NCBI GenBank assembly: GCA_917880885.1
Contig: OU862928.1
Span: 12,481,721-12,545,720 of the forward strand
DNA length: 64,000 nucleotides
Source of the DNA: Limnephilus marmoratus
Taxonomy: Eukaryota; Arthropoda; Insecta; Trichoptera; Limnephilidae
Direction: 5' to 3'
Shown: positions 1 to 42,734 of the stretch, one piece after another
How positions within the stretch are numbered: the first letter of the stretch is position 1
Layout: each line of letters opens with the position of its first letter
The notes under the pieces: generated by a model
What the model was told of the DNA's origin: nothing
Databases searched by the model: none
Seen by the model: only the letters and a program-made list of their open reading frames with translations
Position numbers and translations under genes: made by a program

Positions 1-71
1 TTTATTTAATGAAGAGGACTAAAGAATGCGCCCATGATTTTGGTTAAAGACTGGTTTGATTGGTTTTCATT

Positions 72-841
72 CAGTGATGGTATGTCTAGGGAAATTTCCC
101 TAGATCTAGGGGAGAAAAATATGCTTTTTAAGGAAAAGGGAAATTAGCACAAAATCTAGGGAAATTTCGAACTCTGGCAAAAATTTTATTACATTATGAC
201 ATTATCACTGGTATCATATACCTACATATTTTTTGGGATTCCCATGAATCTGATGAATTGTTGATGTACTTACACGCAATGTTATCAAGAAATGTTATTT
301 TTATCACTGACAACTCAAAATGATTTTATGTATCTAAATGGGGACCCATGAAAAAAATATTTAATTAAAGTTTTAAGTTTAATTTTTTCGGTGATTGCGG
401 TTGATTTTTATTTTGCCAAGTGTTTTTTTTTCATTTGGAATTCCGTTTCTAATTCAGTCAGTGGTGGGTGTTTACATACTTTAAAATTATTATTTCAGTT
501 AGCAAAAAGTGTTTTATTTGGAAAAGCACAGTATTATAAGTACATCTACCAAGTTCCGATAACTTTCATATTAATTAACATATAACAGGATTAGTGTTAC
601 ACAATGATTATGATGTATTTTGTTTTGAAAAGTTTTATAATATTTTTTTTTAAATTAAAAAAAAATGAAGTAACCAATGTACATAGAAAAAAAAACTAAA
701 AAAAAAAACTATCTGACACCCCCCCCCCCCCCCGACACGATTTTTGACTTGCCAAGGTGGTACCCCCGAAATCTAGGGAAATTCTAGGGAAATTTCACCT
801 TGAAATCTAGGGAAATAATTTTTTTGGGCAGAACATCCCTG
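72..841. mobile_element. hAT-type non-autonomous element
   Basis: The ends CAGTGATGGTATG and CAGAACATCCCTG are imperfect terminal inverted repeats. An 8-bp target duplication TTTTCATT flanks them at 64-71 and 842-849. Subterminal copies of ATCTAGGGAAATTTC sit at both ends (about 88-170 and 770-815), one arranged as a CTAGGG/CCCTAG palindrome. The AT-rich interior, with a run of 14 C at about 720-733, has no transposase. hAT superfamily by TSD length and CAGNG end. Confidence 0.8.
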
Positions 842-1656
842 TTTTCATTGGCCTATTTGCCTTCAGCTGACGGAGCCAAGTGCATTTTACCGCTTAGAGA
901 CACGTATTACATGAATATGCTAGCGTGCAGCTCGATGTACCGATTCTACATAACATTACAACGCGAGCAATGGCAAAAGAAGATCTTATGGGATGCGAGA
1001 GGGGAGCGCCGCTCTCTACTTTGGAATAACTTATTTAACATCTATTAGTATAGAGTATTCCGTTTACATTATTCTAAATCACGAAAGTAGCACTACAATT
1101 TCTTGATTTGCTAGTTTCAATCGTTAATTTCGTTTCGTGCTTTCTCATTATTATTATTTCGGACTAATTAAATATGATACATGAATCGCGTTAGATTCTT
1201 GTAGGAAATTAACTGGTTTCTTACAATTTACAATAAGTAGGTAGACACTTGCCTACAATAAAAATTTCTTGAAGTGCAGTTAGACATCATTTATAGGCGT
1301 GCCGTAAACTTTAAAATACCCGTGAGAGAAACGTATGTGAAGCGATATTTACGTTTATTTACGCCATTTACGGGGTTATTGACAGAATAAAATAATCATT
1401 TCATAAACAAATAATTTTTTATTTATTTTTAATATGATAAACAAATGATAGGTACTTACTTACACAATAATTATTAATTAATTTTATAAAGGTAGGTACT
1501 TACTTAACATTATGCTCAATTTTCATTTAGGTATTTAAAGCCATTTCTTCAGAAAAAAATTAACCTACAAATTACAATTACAAATTCTATGAATTAAGTA
1601 CTTGCTACTTATTATCTAATTCATGCAAAAGCTTTCATAAACATAATATATGGTTG
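842..1656. other. unassigned AT-rich stretch
   Basis: An 82-codon open frame at 800-1048 overlaps the hAT end and shows no family signature. The rest is AT-rich with short TAGGTA-type words. Nothing else recognised. Confidence 0.4.
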
Positions 1657-2564
1657 TACACTGCGTCCGGAAATTCGTAGTACAAGAAGGAATGACTGGT
1701 GAATCTGCATACACAAAAAAAACGGATAAATGTTCCACAAGCGGCTGCACTCTGATTAGGCATAGATTTTGGAAATTACACCACGTTTCAACTTAATTAC
1801 TTCAAGAAACAAGTTTTTGGATAGATGTTGGTAAAAGATGCATTGAAATTCAATTTTTATTCCATCAAAGTTCAAAATTACCCGCAAAAAACTTTTCCTT
1901 TGCCGCCATTTTTTTTGTATGGATTTGACATTTGCGAAGTTTTGTTTCAATCTAAATACGTACGAGTTAATTAGTTTACTCAAACTAAAAACTTAATAAC
2001 CTATTTTGTGCTAAATAGTTGTTTCTCGTAGTAATTGTTGAAATGAAGTGCAATAATTTCCATAATTTGTGCCTAAAAGTGGGGCGGCTTATGGAACATT
2101 TAATAATAATCGATTTGAGATTTAGATTTTTTTGGTAACTAAAGGGGTTAAAAAAACTTTTCGACGCTTTATAAAATACGGTGACCGGCCAGCTCAGAAT
2201 GAAACCAACTCAGAAGCATCTCAGAAAGGTCATTAAGAGAGATGATAAAAAAATGATAGGTAAAGTTAGGTTAGGTTATTATGATTTTTTCATAGCTTTT
2301 AATGACCTTTTTGAGGTGTTCCTGAGTTGGTTTTATTCTGAGTTGGCATGGAACCATAAAATACACCACACAGCTGCTATTAACCCCCTAGCGACCGATA
2401 TTTCAAATTTTGATTTAAATATTTTCAAATATGGACTCGATTTATTCGAAAACGAAAGCTCAAATCAAAAAAACTTATTAATTAAAATCGATTCCAAATG
2501 TGATGTAGATTCGTAGGTTCACCAGTTTCCCGCTTGCACTGCGAGTTTCCAGATACCGTGTGTA
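1657..2564. mobile_element. mariner-like element, same family as 51260-55576
   Basis: The left end TACACTGCGTCCGGAAATTC and the right end (reverse complement TACACACGGTATCTGG) match the roughly 57-bp terminal repeats of the element at 51260-55576, including the inner GTAGTACAAG and CTGGTGAA blocks. No transposase frame survives. A Mutator-like MITE (2180-2355) is inserted inside it. Confidence 0.6.
2180..2355. mobile_element. Mutator-like hairpin MITE, copy A
   Basis: Perfect 9-bp target duplication ATAAAATAC at 2171-2179 and 2356-2364. The ends are GGTGACCGGCCAGCTCAG and GGTTCCATGCCAACTCAG (on opposite strands). The two halves fold into a near-complete hairpin around AACTCAGAA...AAGGTCATTAA. 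176 bp, no coding capacity. Same family as 23131-23313 and 4216-5306. Confidence 0.85.
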
Positions 2565-2627
2565 TTTAGCTCGATGTTCATAAAGTCAAAATGTTAATAA
2601 TCACTAATAAAACCTCATTTCATTTCG

Positions 2628-2664
2628 GGAGGCGGGTATGGGTACCGCCGCCCCGGGAACCATT
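2628..2664 (+). repeat. SINE 5'-end fragment
   Basis: Only the first roughly 37 bp of the SINE described at 21891-22341 are present (GGGAGGCGGGTATGGGTACC onwards). They run straight into an A/T-rich tract, so the body is missing. Confidence 0.6.
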
Positions 2665-3192
2665 AATTTAAAAAAAATTATTAAAAAATAAATATGAAAA
2701 AAAATCGCATTGAGGTACCTAGGCACTTAGGTAGGTACTCAATGCGGAGACGTCAGATTTTTGTCCAACACTTAATTTTCTTCAATCAATAATAATTTAT
2801 TACAGACTAGGTTCAAATAGTAGGTTTGTGTAAAACTTACTAGTTTTCACTTGTAAAATTAATTCTTATAAGAACCAAAAATATTTATGAACAGTTCTTA
2901 AAATAAATTACGTCACACGGGGGGGGGGGGGGAGTAATAGAGAAGTGTGGCATTATGTGACAAGGGCTATGGGGGGGTCATCAGATCTGTGACGTCACAT
3001 TTAAAACAAAATTGAACTAATGTTTTGATTATTTTTATATTAAATAAGTGACGTTACACTAGGGGGAGGGGATCTCACATGTGTGACAGGGACGGGGACG
3101 GGGAGGGGGGTAAAAATATCATGAAATTCGTGCGACGTAATTTATGGAACATTTTGCACAGTTTCCAGAGAACCTACATTTTCCAATTTGAG
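2665..3192. other. AT-rich stretch with clustered G tracts
   Basis: Several runs of 6 to 16 G occur near 2922-2937, 2971-2977, 3062-3070 and 3105-3111, interleaved with repeated GTGACGT and TGACGTCAC words. This looks like a decayed transposon terminus of the G-tract type also seen at 52340-52445. No gene found. Confidence 0.35.
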
Positions 3193-3240
3193 TTAATTTT
3201 TAAGAGTTATGACAGTGGATGATACAAAAAGGCTACTTAC

Positions 3241-3432
3241 TGACATTGTCACTTTCAGCCATTGTTGTAAAACTTTGCATTTTTTAACCTTCAAGTCTCG
3301 GAACAATGGAACATATTCTGTCAGAAGGTCGGAGTATTTCCGTTTTGCAATCAAATCCAAATAAATTGAATATTTACGAATGTATTCGAAAACTAAAAAC
3401 TGTTCTTGAAAGGTGATGAAATACGTTTTCAA
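3241..3432 (-). other. possible isolated exon, unknown product
   Basis: A minus-strand frame reads MKTYFITFQEQFLVFEYIRK through KVLQQWLKVTMS, with a good GTAAGT donor right after it. It is rich in Tyr, Lys and Leu and has no repeats. I do not recognise the family. It could be an exon of a gene beyond the window or a transposon relic; a chance frame cannot be excluded. Confidence 0.2.
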
Positions 3433-3460
3433 ATTTTATTATTAGAAATAAACATATGAA

Positions 3461-3560
3461 AAAAACCCTCCACACAGCATCCCCAAAGATGACATAGGCC
3501 CTGAGGGAAATTATTTTCCTCAGGGCCTCCTGTGTGGAGCTCATGTAAAAAATAAAAAAT
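3461..3560 (+). repeat. LINE/SINE 3' double-hairpin tail
   Basis: Only the shared 3' tail is present. The outer stem CTCCACACAG pairs with CTGTGTGGAG, and the inner stem AGGCCCTGAGGGAAA pairs with TTTCCTCAGGGCCT. An A-rich end follows. Severely 5'-truncated insertion. Confidence 0.8.
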
Positions 3561-4304
3561 AAAATATGAATGCAAATTTAAAAACATTTCAAAAATGGCT
3601 CACCTTACGTTTTTTCTTTACTGATAATGAAAAAACCTAAAAACATATGTGAATTTGAATTTTATTTGTAATAATAATTTCATGTCAAAATAATTAATAA
3701 AAAATTCACAAAGTTTCATAATTTTTCTAAAATAGCATTCGGAAACTTTGGTTTCATATACACCATGTACATTTTATTTCTTCTGTTGTTCTTACTTTTG
3801 AATTTGAATATAAGCGTGGAATTTTCTAACACTTTTTAGATCGCATTTCTCACCATGGTAGTAAGGGAGACACAATGATTTCTTTGTGACCTATATGAGC
3901 TGTTCCCAAAAGCGAACAAATTAGCCTGAGGGGCACCATCTGATCAGCACCACTAAATTAATCACTTAATATTACATTACATTATTAATTTTATTAAGTA
4001 CACTTTGGGTAAATCTTACAATCTAATTAGGAATAGAAATAGAAATAAAAATATTATTTTTCTAGCTTCCTTATAGAAAATTGAGGGACATAGAAAAAAG
4101 GGTGGCAATTTCATTAATCTAAATAGTTTTGTTTGTTTTTATGAAATAAACACGAATTTGCAATTTATTCACTTTTCATTCACAAAGTCAATAGATAAAT
4201 TACAATAATTGAATCGGTTCAACTCAACTCAACAATTCTTCGAAAAGTCATTAAAACTATGAAATTTAAAAAAAACAGCCCATAACCAAAGTTAACATAT
4301 ATGA

Positions 4305-4735
4305 CTCCAGATACTAATATCTACAGCCTGTATGTCTGACGAATATCTACAGCTCATATGTTGAACTAATATCTACGAACTTCAGAGTGTTGATTAATAT
4401 CTACAGAGCGTAGGTTGAACTAATATCTACAGAGCGTAGGTTGGACTAATCAACTAAATGTGTCCAATAGTCCGATATTACGAATTTTTACATACACACT
4501 TACATAAATTAAGTTTTTTAAACTGCATACGCAATATTACATTATTCCAATATGCTACACATAATTGCAAATCCAACCTCTGCCAGTGCTGTAGATATTC
4601 GCCAACACTTTGATTCTCATAGATATTAATCAACAGTTTGTGCTGTAGATATTCGTCAACACTTTGGTTTTCATAGATATTAGTTCGATTTTTTCAGTTT
4701 TTGGAATTCCTGTAGATATTAGTAGACGCCTTTGG
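4305..4735. repeat. opposed arrays of 26-45-bp ATATCTACAG repeats
   Basis: Five copies of a unit containing TTGA.TAATATCTACAG run forward from about 4310 to 4440. At least five copies run in the reverse complement (CTGTAGATATTCGTCAACA) from about 4588 to 4730. The two arrays face each other around a roughly 150-bp unique centre and could fold into one large imperfect hairpin. Confidence 0.6.
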
Positions 4736-4884
4736 TCATCATTAAAATCATTTGTCATATACCTATTTGGTTTATAATTGTGTAATTTCCACTATTTAAG
4801 GAATTCTAAAAATTATAGTACCTACTTTATTAATGAAATAGTCATAAATACATTGGGAATTCATATGTCAAATATTGGTTTATA

Positions 4885-5165
4885 AATCTGTAACTTCTAA
4901 TTATGCAATTGTAAATGTTCTCTAAAATGGTCTGGAAAGAATCTCCTACTTGTGACCCTAAAGAAACCACTCATTCACTCTGAATGCAATTATTAATGTT
5001 CTCCAAAATTACCTTGAAAAAAATCACATCTTTGCGATTCTTTCAAAGACATGAAGAAACCATCCCTTCGTTCAGAATACAATTTTTAATGTTCTCAAAA
5101 GTTGTCTTGACAGAAACAAATTCCTGTGATATCTTAAACGAAACCATTCCTTTGTTAAGAATATT
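4885..5165 (+). pseudogene. decayed C2H2 zinc-finger array fragment
   Basis: Three units of about 88-92 bp each contain a GAAACCAT-type linker remnant (KPF of the H.GEKPF linker) followed by AATGTTCTCAAAAG-like sequence. They align with the clearer minus-strand finger array at 23640-24545. Stops and indels break every unit. Confidence 0.45.
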
Positions 5166-5315
5166 ATGAACTAAATATACAATTTAGCTGTCATCTTACG
5201 CATGTATAAATAAATAAATAAAAACATAACCTATTTAACCAATTTTTTATAAATTTTTTCCATCACTTTTAATGACTTTCAAAGAGGTTCAAGTTGTACT
5301 GTCACCAATTCAATC

Positions 5316-6400
5316 ATAGGCATCCAAATTAATAGACCAGCCCTTCAGAGAAAGGGGAACAAACCAAGTTGAGCAGGCGGTGTGACCGTCTCTCTTTCTG
5401 TGATTTGTCAATAAAATCTGCTTATGAATTATAGTCATTTTTAGAATGGCGAGCAAATTGTTGGCTGCGTAAAAAACTTAACTAAAAATCCCAAATAACA
5501 AACAACATTTCAGGTTTGTTTCCAAAATTGAATATTTTGTTACACTTTTACAAATAATGTGTTAAAATTCAGCCATCTCACACATTTTTAGTGTCGCTAC
5601 GCTAGGCTGGTATGGTCTGGTAATAAAAAAAAACGTTCCAAATTCGAACTGCAAACCGTTGCCTTGCAAACTTTATTTTTCTGCACAGAGTCTGGTTATT
5701 TCAATGTATGCTCTTCGGCGGCCAACTTATGACTGATGTCATAGTTTACTCAAAGCTTTCTCGAACCCTCCTGGGGCCAAAAATATGGTCACTTGGTTTG
5801 CCTCCAGCTCGTTGAAATGATACCCAGATTTGATGTTAGGGCAAGTCTATTGATTATGTATCGAATCCTGGCGATTTTCTGCTACTGTAGAAACACAGCA
5901 ATACAGTGCATGTATAAAACGACTTCTTATTTGTTGACTTTTAAACTTATTTAGAAGATAAATAAAATCATATAAAATCAACTCACAACGCCATTATAAT
6001 TAACCTAACTAAATATGTCAACTTGCAAAGAAATAATGCATTGGTGAATTAATTTGTTAGAACCTACTTACCTAGTAAATTGATCATTGTTATTAAATTC
6101 ACACTTAAAATACTGGTCAGTTTTAATTTTCCATGAAAACAAATCTCGCTATTCAATTCTTACTTACTAGGCAAGTACCTATGTGTTATAATTATTAGGG
6201 CCGGTATTTCAGTAGCTTCTTAAACTTATCCACGCGGCTATCGCTATGTGATTGGCGGCCATTTTAGTTTATTAATGTACACAACAGGCAGAGGGTTAAC
6301 ATAAACAAATTACAAAGAATAAATACCATCTGTCCAATAAAGGTGTACAACAATATTATGTTAACATAAAACAACAAGTATATATGTACCTAAAACAAAA
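5316..6400. other. no gene seen
   Basis: AT-rich intergenic sequence with TAGGTA-type words. I find no coding signal, element boundary or RNA. Confidence 0.4.
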
Positions 6401-6408
6401 ACAAAAAA

Positions 6409-6680
6409 TCAAGAGATAGTAAAGTTTGAGTTAAGTAAAGTCAAGTTAAACAAGAGAAGAAATTTCGTTCTGATAGCTATCGCTAAATATATCCGAATCT
6501 TGCCACTACAGAGAATGTTGTACAATCGACACATTCTCGCAAGAGGTTGGGAGAAGGTTAGGTTGGTTCTTTGGAAAGGAATATGAAAAGTTTTGGGGTT
6601 TCTTAATAGACTGTGATTGGTATTGTTGTTGATTGTGGCCAAGAGGAAAGATTCTACATGATTATTTATACTTTTGAAAA
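6409..6680 (-). mobile_element. LINE reverse-transcriptase C-terminal remnant
   Basis: The minus-strand frame contains FHIPFQRTNLTFSQPLARMC followed by RLYN and ends soon after at a stop. This is the C-terminal tail pattern of CR1/Jockey-type ORF2 (the P.R.TN...P..RMC.LYN block). Only the last roughly 90 residues remain. Confidence 0.6.
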
Positions 6681-6734
6681 GAAATTTCAGATTCATTTTA
6701 GATTTTAAATTCACAATTTCAATACCCGTTAGAT

Positions 6735-7420
6735 TCATCATAGATCTTTAGGTCACACTTTCAACACCTTCCAGAAATAGATCTTTGGGTCACACTTTAA
6801 ACACCCATCGGATACATTATAGATATTTGGGTCATACTTTTAACACCCTTCAGATATGTTATTTATAGATCTTTGGGTCATACTTTTAACACCCTTCAGA
6901 TATGTTATAGATCTTTGGGTCATACTTTTAACACCCTTCAGATACTTTATATATCTTTGGGTCTTACTTTCCAAACACTATCAGATATATTATAGATCTG
7001 TGGGCCACACTTTAAACACCCGTCAGATACATTATAGATCTTTGGGTTGGGTCATTCTTTTAACACCTGTCAGATAAACAATAGATATTTGGGTCATACT
7101 TTCAACCCCCGTCAGGTATACAATAGAACTTTGAATCAGACTTTCAACACCCGTCGGATACATTATAGATCTTTGGGTCATACTTTCAATACCCGTTGGA
7201 TACTTTATAGAACTTTGGGTCATACTTTCAATACCCGTCAGATGCACAATAGATCTTTGGGTCATATTTTTAACACCCGTCAGATACACAATAGATCTTT
7301 GGATCAGACATTCAACACCCATCAGATACATTATAGATCTATGGGTCATACATTCAATACCTGTCAGATACACAATAGATTTTCGGGTCATATTTTCAAC
7401 ACCTATTAGAGTACTTAACA
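6735..7420. repeat. 42-bp minisatellite, about 16 units
   Basis: Tandem units built on AGATCTTTGGGTCATACTTT followed by CAACACCCGTCAGATACATT. The period is 42 bp with a few length variants at the left end. Because 42 is divisible by 3, long frames appear on both strands (14-residue periods: MTQRSIVYLTGVES on minus, SLGHTFNTRQIHYR on plus). These are a by-product. It lies just 3' of the iav stop. Confidence 0.9.
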
Positions 7421-7651
7421 TTTAACCCGAATGTTCTCAGCTTAATAAACCAAAATATTTGACATTTTAATATATTTGGATGGCAAAAGAGTTGACGGTC
7501 ATTGTCTTTTATAAGATAATATTTACATCCAAGTTTGCTGTGAGGCGTTTAATGCAATCTAAGCACGCCGTAAGATCGGCGCTCTGACCCCAAAAGGATT
7601 AACGTCGCAATTTCGGCACTCGTCAGTTTTAATATTGTTCTTAAGTCACTT

Positions 7652-39081
<31,430 letters not shown>

Positions 39082-39117
39082 CTGGAAAAAAAAAGCATTC
39101 CATTAGTTTTTTACGTG

Positions 39118-39715
39118 AATACCACACAAGAGTCCCAACTGCTCCAACCGTCTACTTATTTTTGGAATATGTAACTTAAAGAGTAAAACCTCAAAATGTA
39201 ATAAATAATCATTGAATACAATGTTAGCGACCCTCAAACAAAGATTTGAGATAGATATCGGAAAAAGATTCAATTAAATTCAATTTATTCATTTTAAAAA
39301 TATTAAAACAATTTAATTTCAAAGCATTTTAAAAAGAGAAGGGATTTAAGATTAGATAAGCAAATTTAAATTAACAGAAACAAAGCTTGCCGTTTAAATT
39401 GTGTTTCATTGATGTTGAACATATCGATATTCGAAATGATTCTATTTAACAACAAGACAGCCCTCCCGATTGGCATAACCATTGGCAAGTTAGTTCTGTA
39501 AGCCGGGAGATAAAACTGTCTATGCTACTAAGATACAATATATTGAGAGACCAAAGAAAAGGGTATGGGAAGAAGATGGGAAAGAGGAAAATGAGGAAGT
39601 ACCTGGTTATTCAAATCTAGTCACCAAATATGGCTACAGCCATTTCAAGCAACGTTTCAATTCTGAATTGTGGTCTTAAACCAGAGCAATACTGAGAGTA
39701 TCTGGAACGTGCCTT
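39118..39715 (+). repeat. dispersed repeat, long copy
   Basis: Starts GAATACCACACAAGAGTCCC and ends GAGCAATACTGAGAGTATCT like 33430-33690, but with about 370 bp of AT-rich sequence inserted after CTGCTCC. The two copies bracket the iav S3/S4 exon and microexon. Confidence 0.5.
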
Positions 39716-39891
39716 ACAATATATACAAATATACCTTACAGTATTTTAAATTGTGAGAACACAAATAAATCAACCTCTCGAATGCTAGTCGAGAGTATTG
39801 CCCCTCGACCACAGAGGCCGTCAAATGTAAATGTACACTTACTAATATAACATTAGAACATCTTAGCCGAACGAAATCGGTTAACATTAAA

Positions 39892-40449
39892 ATGTATGGG
39901 ACAGACATGTATATATATTTTGATAGTGTGTCGTATTCTAAGCTGATCGCTAAGCTAGAGGAAATTGGGCTGGAAGACAAAGCTTTATCTTGGTTCCAGA
40001 GTTACTTAAAAAATATAGAACAATACATTAAACTAAATAATACATTAAGTGAACCCTCGTCATCTGAATATGGAATTCCACAAGGCACAGAAATCGGGCC
40101 TATACTTTTCCTTATATATGTCAATGACATATTCAGTCTTCCTCTTAGTGGAAATGTCATCTCGTATGCGGATGACACAGTCATCATAATTGAAGGAATA
40201 ACATGGACAGATGTAAATATAGCTGCGAATGATAATTTTAACGTATTGAAGGAATGGTTTGATGATAACTTACTTAGTGTTAATGAAGAAAAAACATCAT
40301 ATTATATATCTTTTTACGTTGATACTGTCCCTGTCTCTAATATTGGAGTGATGGTGCACAGCCGTTCTTGTACAGGAGGAGAATGTAGCGATAATTGTAA
40401 AATTCTGAAGAAAACCCCAGATGTCAAATATCTAAGGATCACTATATAA
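39892..40449 (+). mobile_element. LINE RT fragment
   Basis: A 185-codon frame with LIAKLEEIGLEDKALSWFQS, EYGIPQGTEIGPILFLIYVN and NVISYADDTVIII: RT domains 3-5 with the catalytic YADD. It begins and ends abruptly and is followed at once by another LINE. Confidence 0.8.
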
Positions 40450-41397
40450 AGTAACATAAAATTTAAGAACCATGACGAAAACTGTGTTAAAAGAATTAGA
40501 AAACTGTAGTATATGTCGTGTTGACGTCTTAGGTAGGATTTTTACACTTTCTATCAAAGAAGGCGTATTTCCCACTATTTGGAAAAAAGCTTTTGTGACA
40601 CCTGTTTTTAAAAAGGGGGATAAACACAATATTTAAAATTACAGACCTATATCAAAGTTATGCATTTTAAGTAAAATCATGGAAAAAATCGTTTATGACC
40701 AACTATTTAATCTATGTAAAAACTCTATTATCAACCCCCAACAACACGGTTTTTTCAAAGGAAGTTCTGTTGAGTCAAACTTGGGACAGTTCACTGATTT
40801 CGTTCTTAATTCAATGGACAAAAAAAGCAGGTTGATTCCATTTATACTGATTTTTCCAAGGCTTTTTACAAGGTGAATCATGACATACTCTTAAAAATAA
40901 ACTCGAAAAAATTGGTATAAGCGGGAATCTTCTCAGATGGTTCTCATCTTACATTAAAAACAGAAGTCAAGCTGTTGCCCTAAAAGGATACATGTCACAC
41001 ATAATAATTATTCCCTCAGGAGTGCCTCAAGGTTCTCATTTAGGGCCCCTACTCTTTACTTTGTATATTAATGACATCCAACATGTCTTCAGATATTCTG
41101 ATTTAATTTTTTACGCTGACCATATGAAAATATACAAATGCATAAGCTCAACAGATGATTGCAATAAATTGCAAGAAGATGTTAATGGAATTAATGAATA
41201 TTGCAAAGAAAACCAATTATTCCTAAACATAGATAAATGTAATTCAACAACATTTTCACGTAAATGTCACCCAATCATCCATACTTACCATCTAAACCAT
41301 GTCCCTCTCCAACGAGTAGAAAAAATCAGAGACCTTGGAGTATTACTTGACTCTAAATTACTTTTTAAAGATCATATTGAAAACATTGTAGAAAAAG

Positions 41398-42734
41398 GAA
41401 AAAATTCGGTTTATGGGCGAAATTCCTAAAAAATAAAACTAGTTATCTTTATACTAACTTTGGGCCGGGGAATCCGAATCTGAAAGAATTAGGTTGGGGC
41501 AAGCAAATATAAACTGAATAACACGACTTAAAAATTTTCAATTCATACCCAGTTTACATTTTGACGTTTTTGACACTCTCAACAATGCCATAGAAAAAAC
41601 CAAAGATATTTTATGGAAAATGTGCCGGCAGTGTTACCAACTCTCAAAATATTTATCCCTAAAACTAAATCAAAAACCCCAAAAAACCCGCCAACTACTT
41701 GAAAAAAAACCCCTAAAATTTTTTTTAGGGATATTTCAATAATAATTGATAAATGATATACTGTAATGTTGTTGAAAACACAAAAAAAAACAAATATATA
41801 TTGGGTAGCATCGCGTTACTTGTACTTATTGGTGTACTTCTGCCAGTACCCCTTTTTTATTGGTTCCTTTAGGCATTATTAACAAATAATTGCTTGTCGA
41901 CGCTGCAGTATATAAATTCCAACTAAACAATCAACATACATATGAATTTTCAGTAAGCATAGGCACAATAACCACCAATCAAGTAGTTTAGCGGCTACGC
42001 TAGGTTTGTGTAACATGGTTTGTGATAGAAAAGAAAGTGCCCCCTTCGTAGCGCCTACTCGCGTCAAGGCAAGAAAACATCCCAGTTTTCAAGTAGTTTA
42101 GCGGCTACGCTAGGTTTGTGTAACATGGTTTGTGATAGAAAAGAAAGTGCCCCCTTCGTAGCGCCTACTCGCGTCAAGGCAAGAAAACATCCCAGTATTC
42201 AAGTAGTTTAGCGGCTACGCTAGGTTTGTGTAACATGGTTTGTGATACAAAACTGAATAAAATTTATAAAAAATAATTACTGAAATTATAAACATGTTTT
42301 TTTACGTTATTGATGTTATTGCTTAATGGCAACACTTAATTTTATGTGGTAATATGTTATCTTTAGTTTTTTCTATGATCTTTATTCTCAGAAAAAAATG
42401 GCCTGTTATATTGTATGTAAATTCAAAATTGTACAGTCGTTTAACTCAGGTAATATTGCCGAGTGTAACCTAATTCTTTCAGATTCGGATTTCCAAGCCC
42501 AAAGTTAGTATAAAGATAATTAAATTTCTTCTTTCGGAGTATCGCCCATAAAAAGATGTGTCTTTAATTTATTGGAGATTGTTTGTGTATCGAAAATTTT
42601 TAAGTCGTGTTATTTAGTTTATATTTGCTTGCCCCAACCTAATTCTTTCAGATTCGGATTCCCCGGCCCAAAGTTAGTATAAAGATAACTAGTTTTATTT
42701 TTTAGGAATTTCGCCCATAAACCGAACTTTACCC
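41398..42734. mobile_element. Mutator-like element with ~140-bp TIRs
   Basis: Perfect 9-bp duplication TAGAAAAAG (41389-41397, 42735-42743) interrupts a LINE frame, which is restored when the element is removed (VEKAYKQMGF). Inverted arms of about 140 bp contain TTCGGTTTATGGGCGAAATT and TTAGGTTGGGGCAAGCAAAT. An extra partial arm lies at 42475-42560. No transposase; a 110-bp tandem repeat is inside. Confidence 0.88.
41981..42250. repeat. 110-bp tandem repeat, about 2.4 units
   Basis: AAGTAGTTTAGCGGCTACGC starts at 41981, 42091 and 42201. The first two units differ at a single base near their ends (CAGTTTTC/CAGTATTC), and the third stops after about 50 bp. The near identity implies recent duplication. 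Confidence 0.95.

Larger units (their letters stand above)
4298..5221 (+). mobile_element. retroposed insert with tandem repeats and zinc-finger relic
   Basis: This interrupts the Mutator-like element. CATAACC occurs on both sides, and the right end carries an AAATAAATAAATAAAAA tail. Both are signs of LINE-type retroposition. It contains opposed arrays of ATATCTACAG repeats and a decayed C2H2 zinc-finger stretch. Confidence 0.45.
4216..5306. mobile_element. Mutator-like element, copy C, split by an insert
   Basis: The ends GGTTCAACTCAACTC and AAGTTGTACTGTCACC match MITE copies A and B. The flanks AATTGAATC (4207-4215) and AATTCAATC (5307-5315) agree at 8 of 9 positions, as expected for an old 9-bp target duplication. 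The family's internal sequence is interrupted after CATAACC by about 0.92 kb of unrelated DNA. Confidence 0.65.

Noticed and set aside
391..585. 64-codon plus-strand frame
   Set aside because: AT-rich interior of a hAT element, no family signature.
4305..4735. CRISPR-like array
   Set aside because: Repeat units are degenerate, have no uniform spacers, occur in both orientations, and the DNA is eukaryotic.
7032..7421. Long open frames on both strands
   Set aside because: They come from the 42-bp tandem repeat, whose length is a multiple of three.
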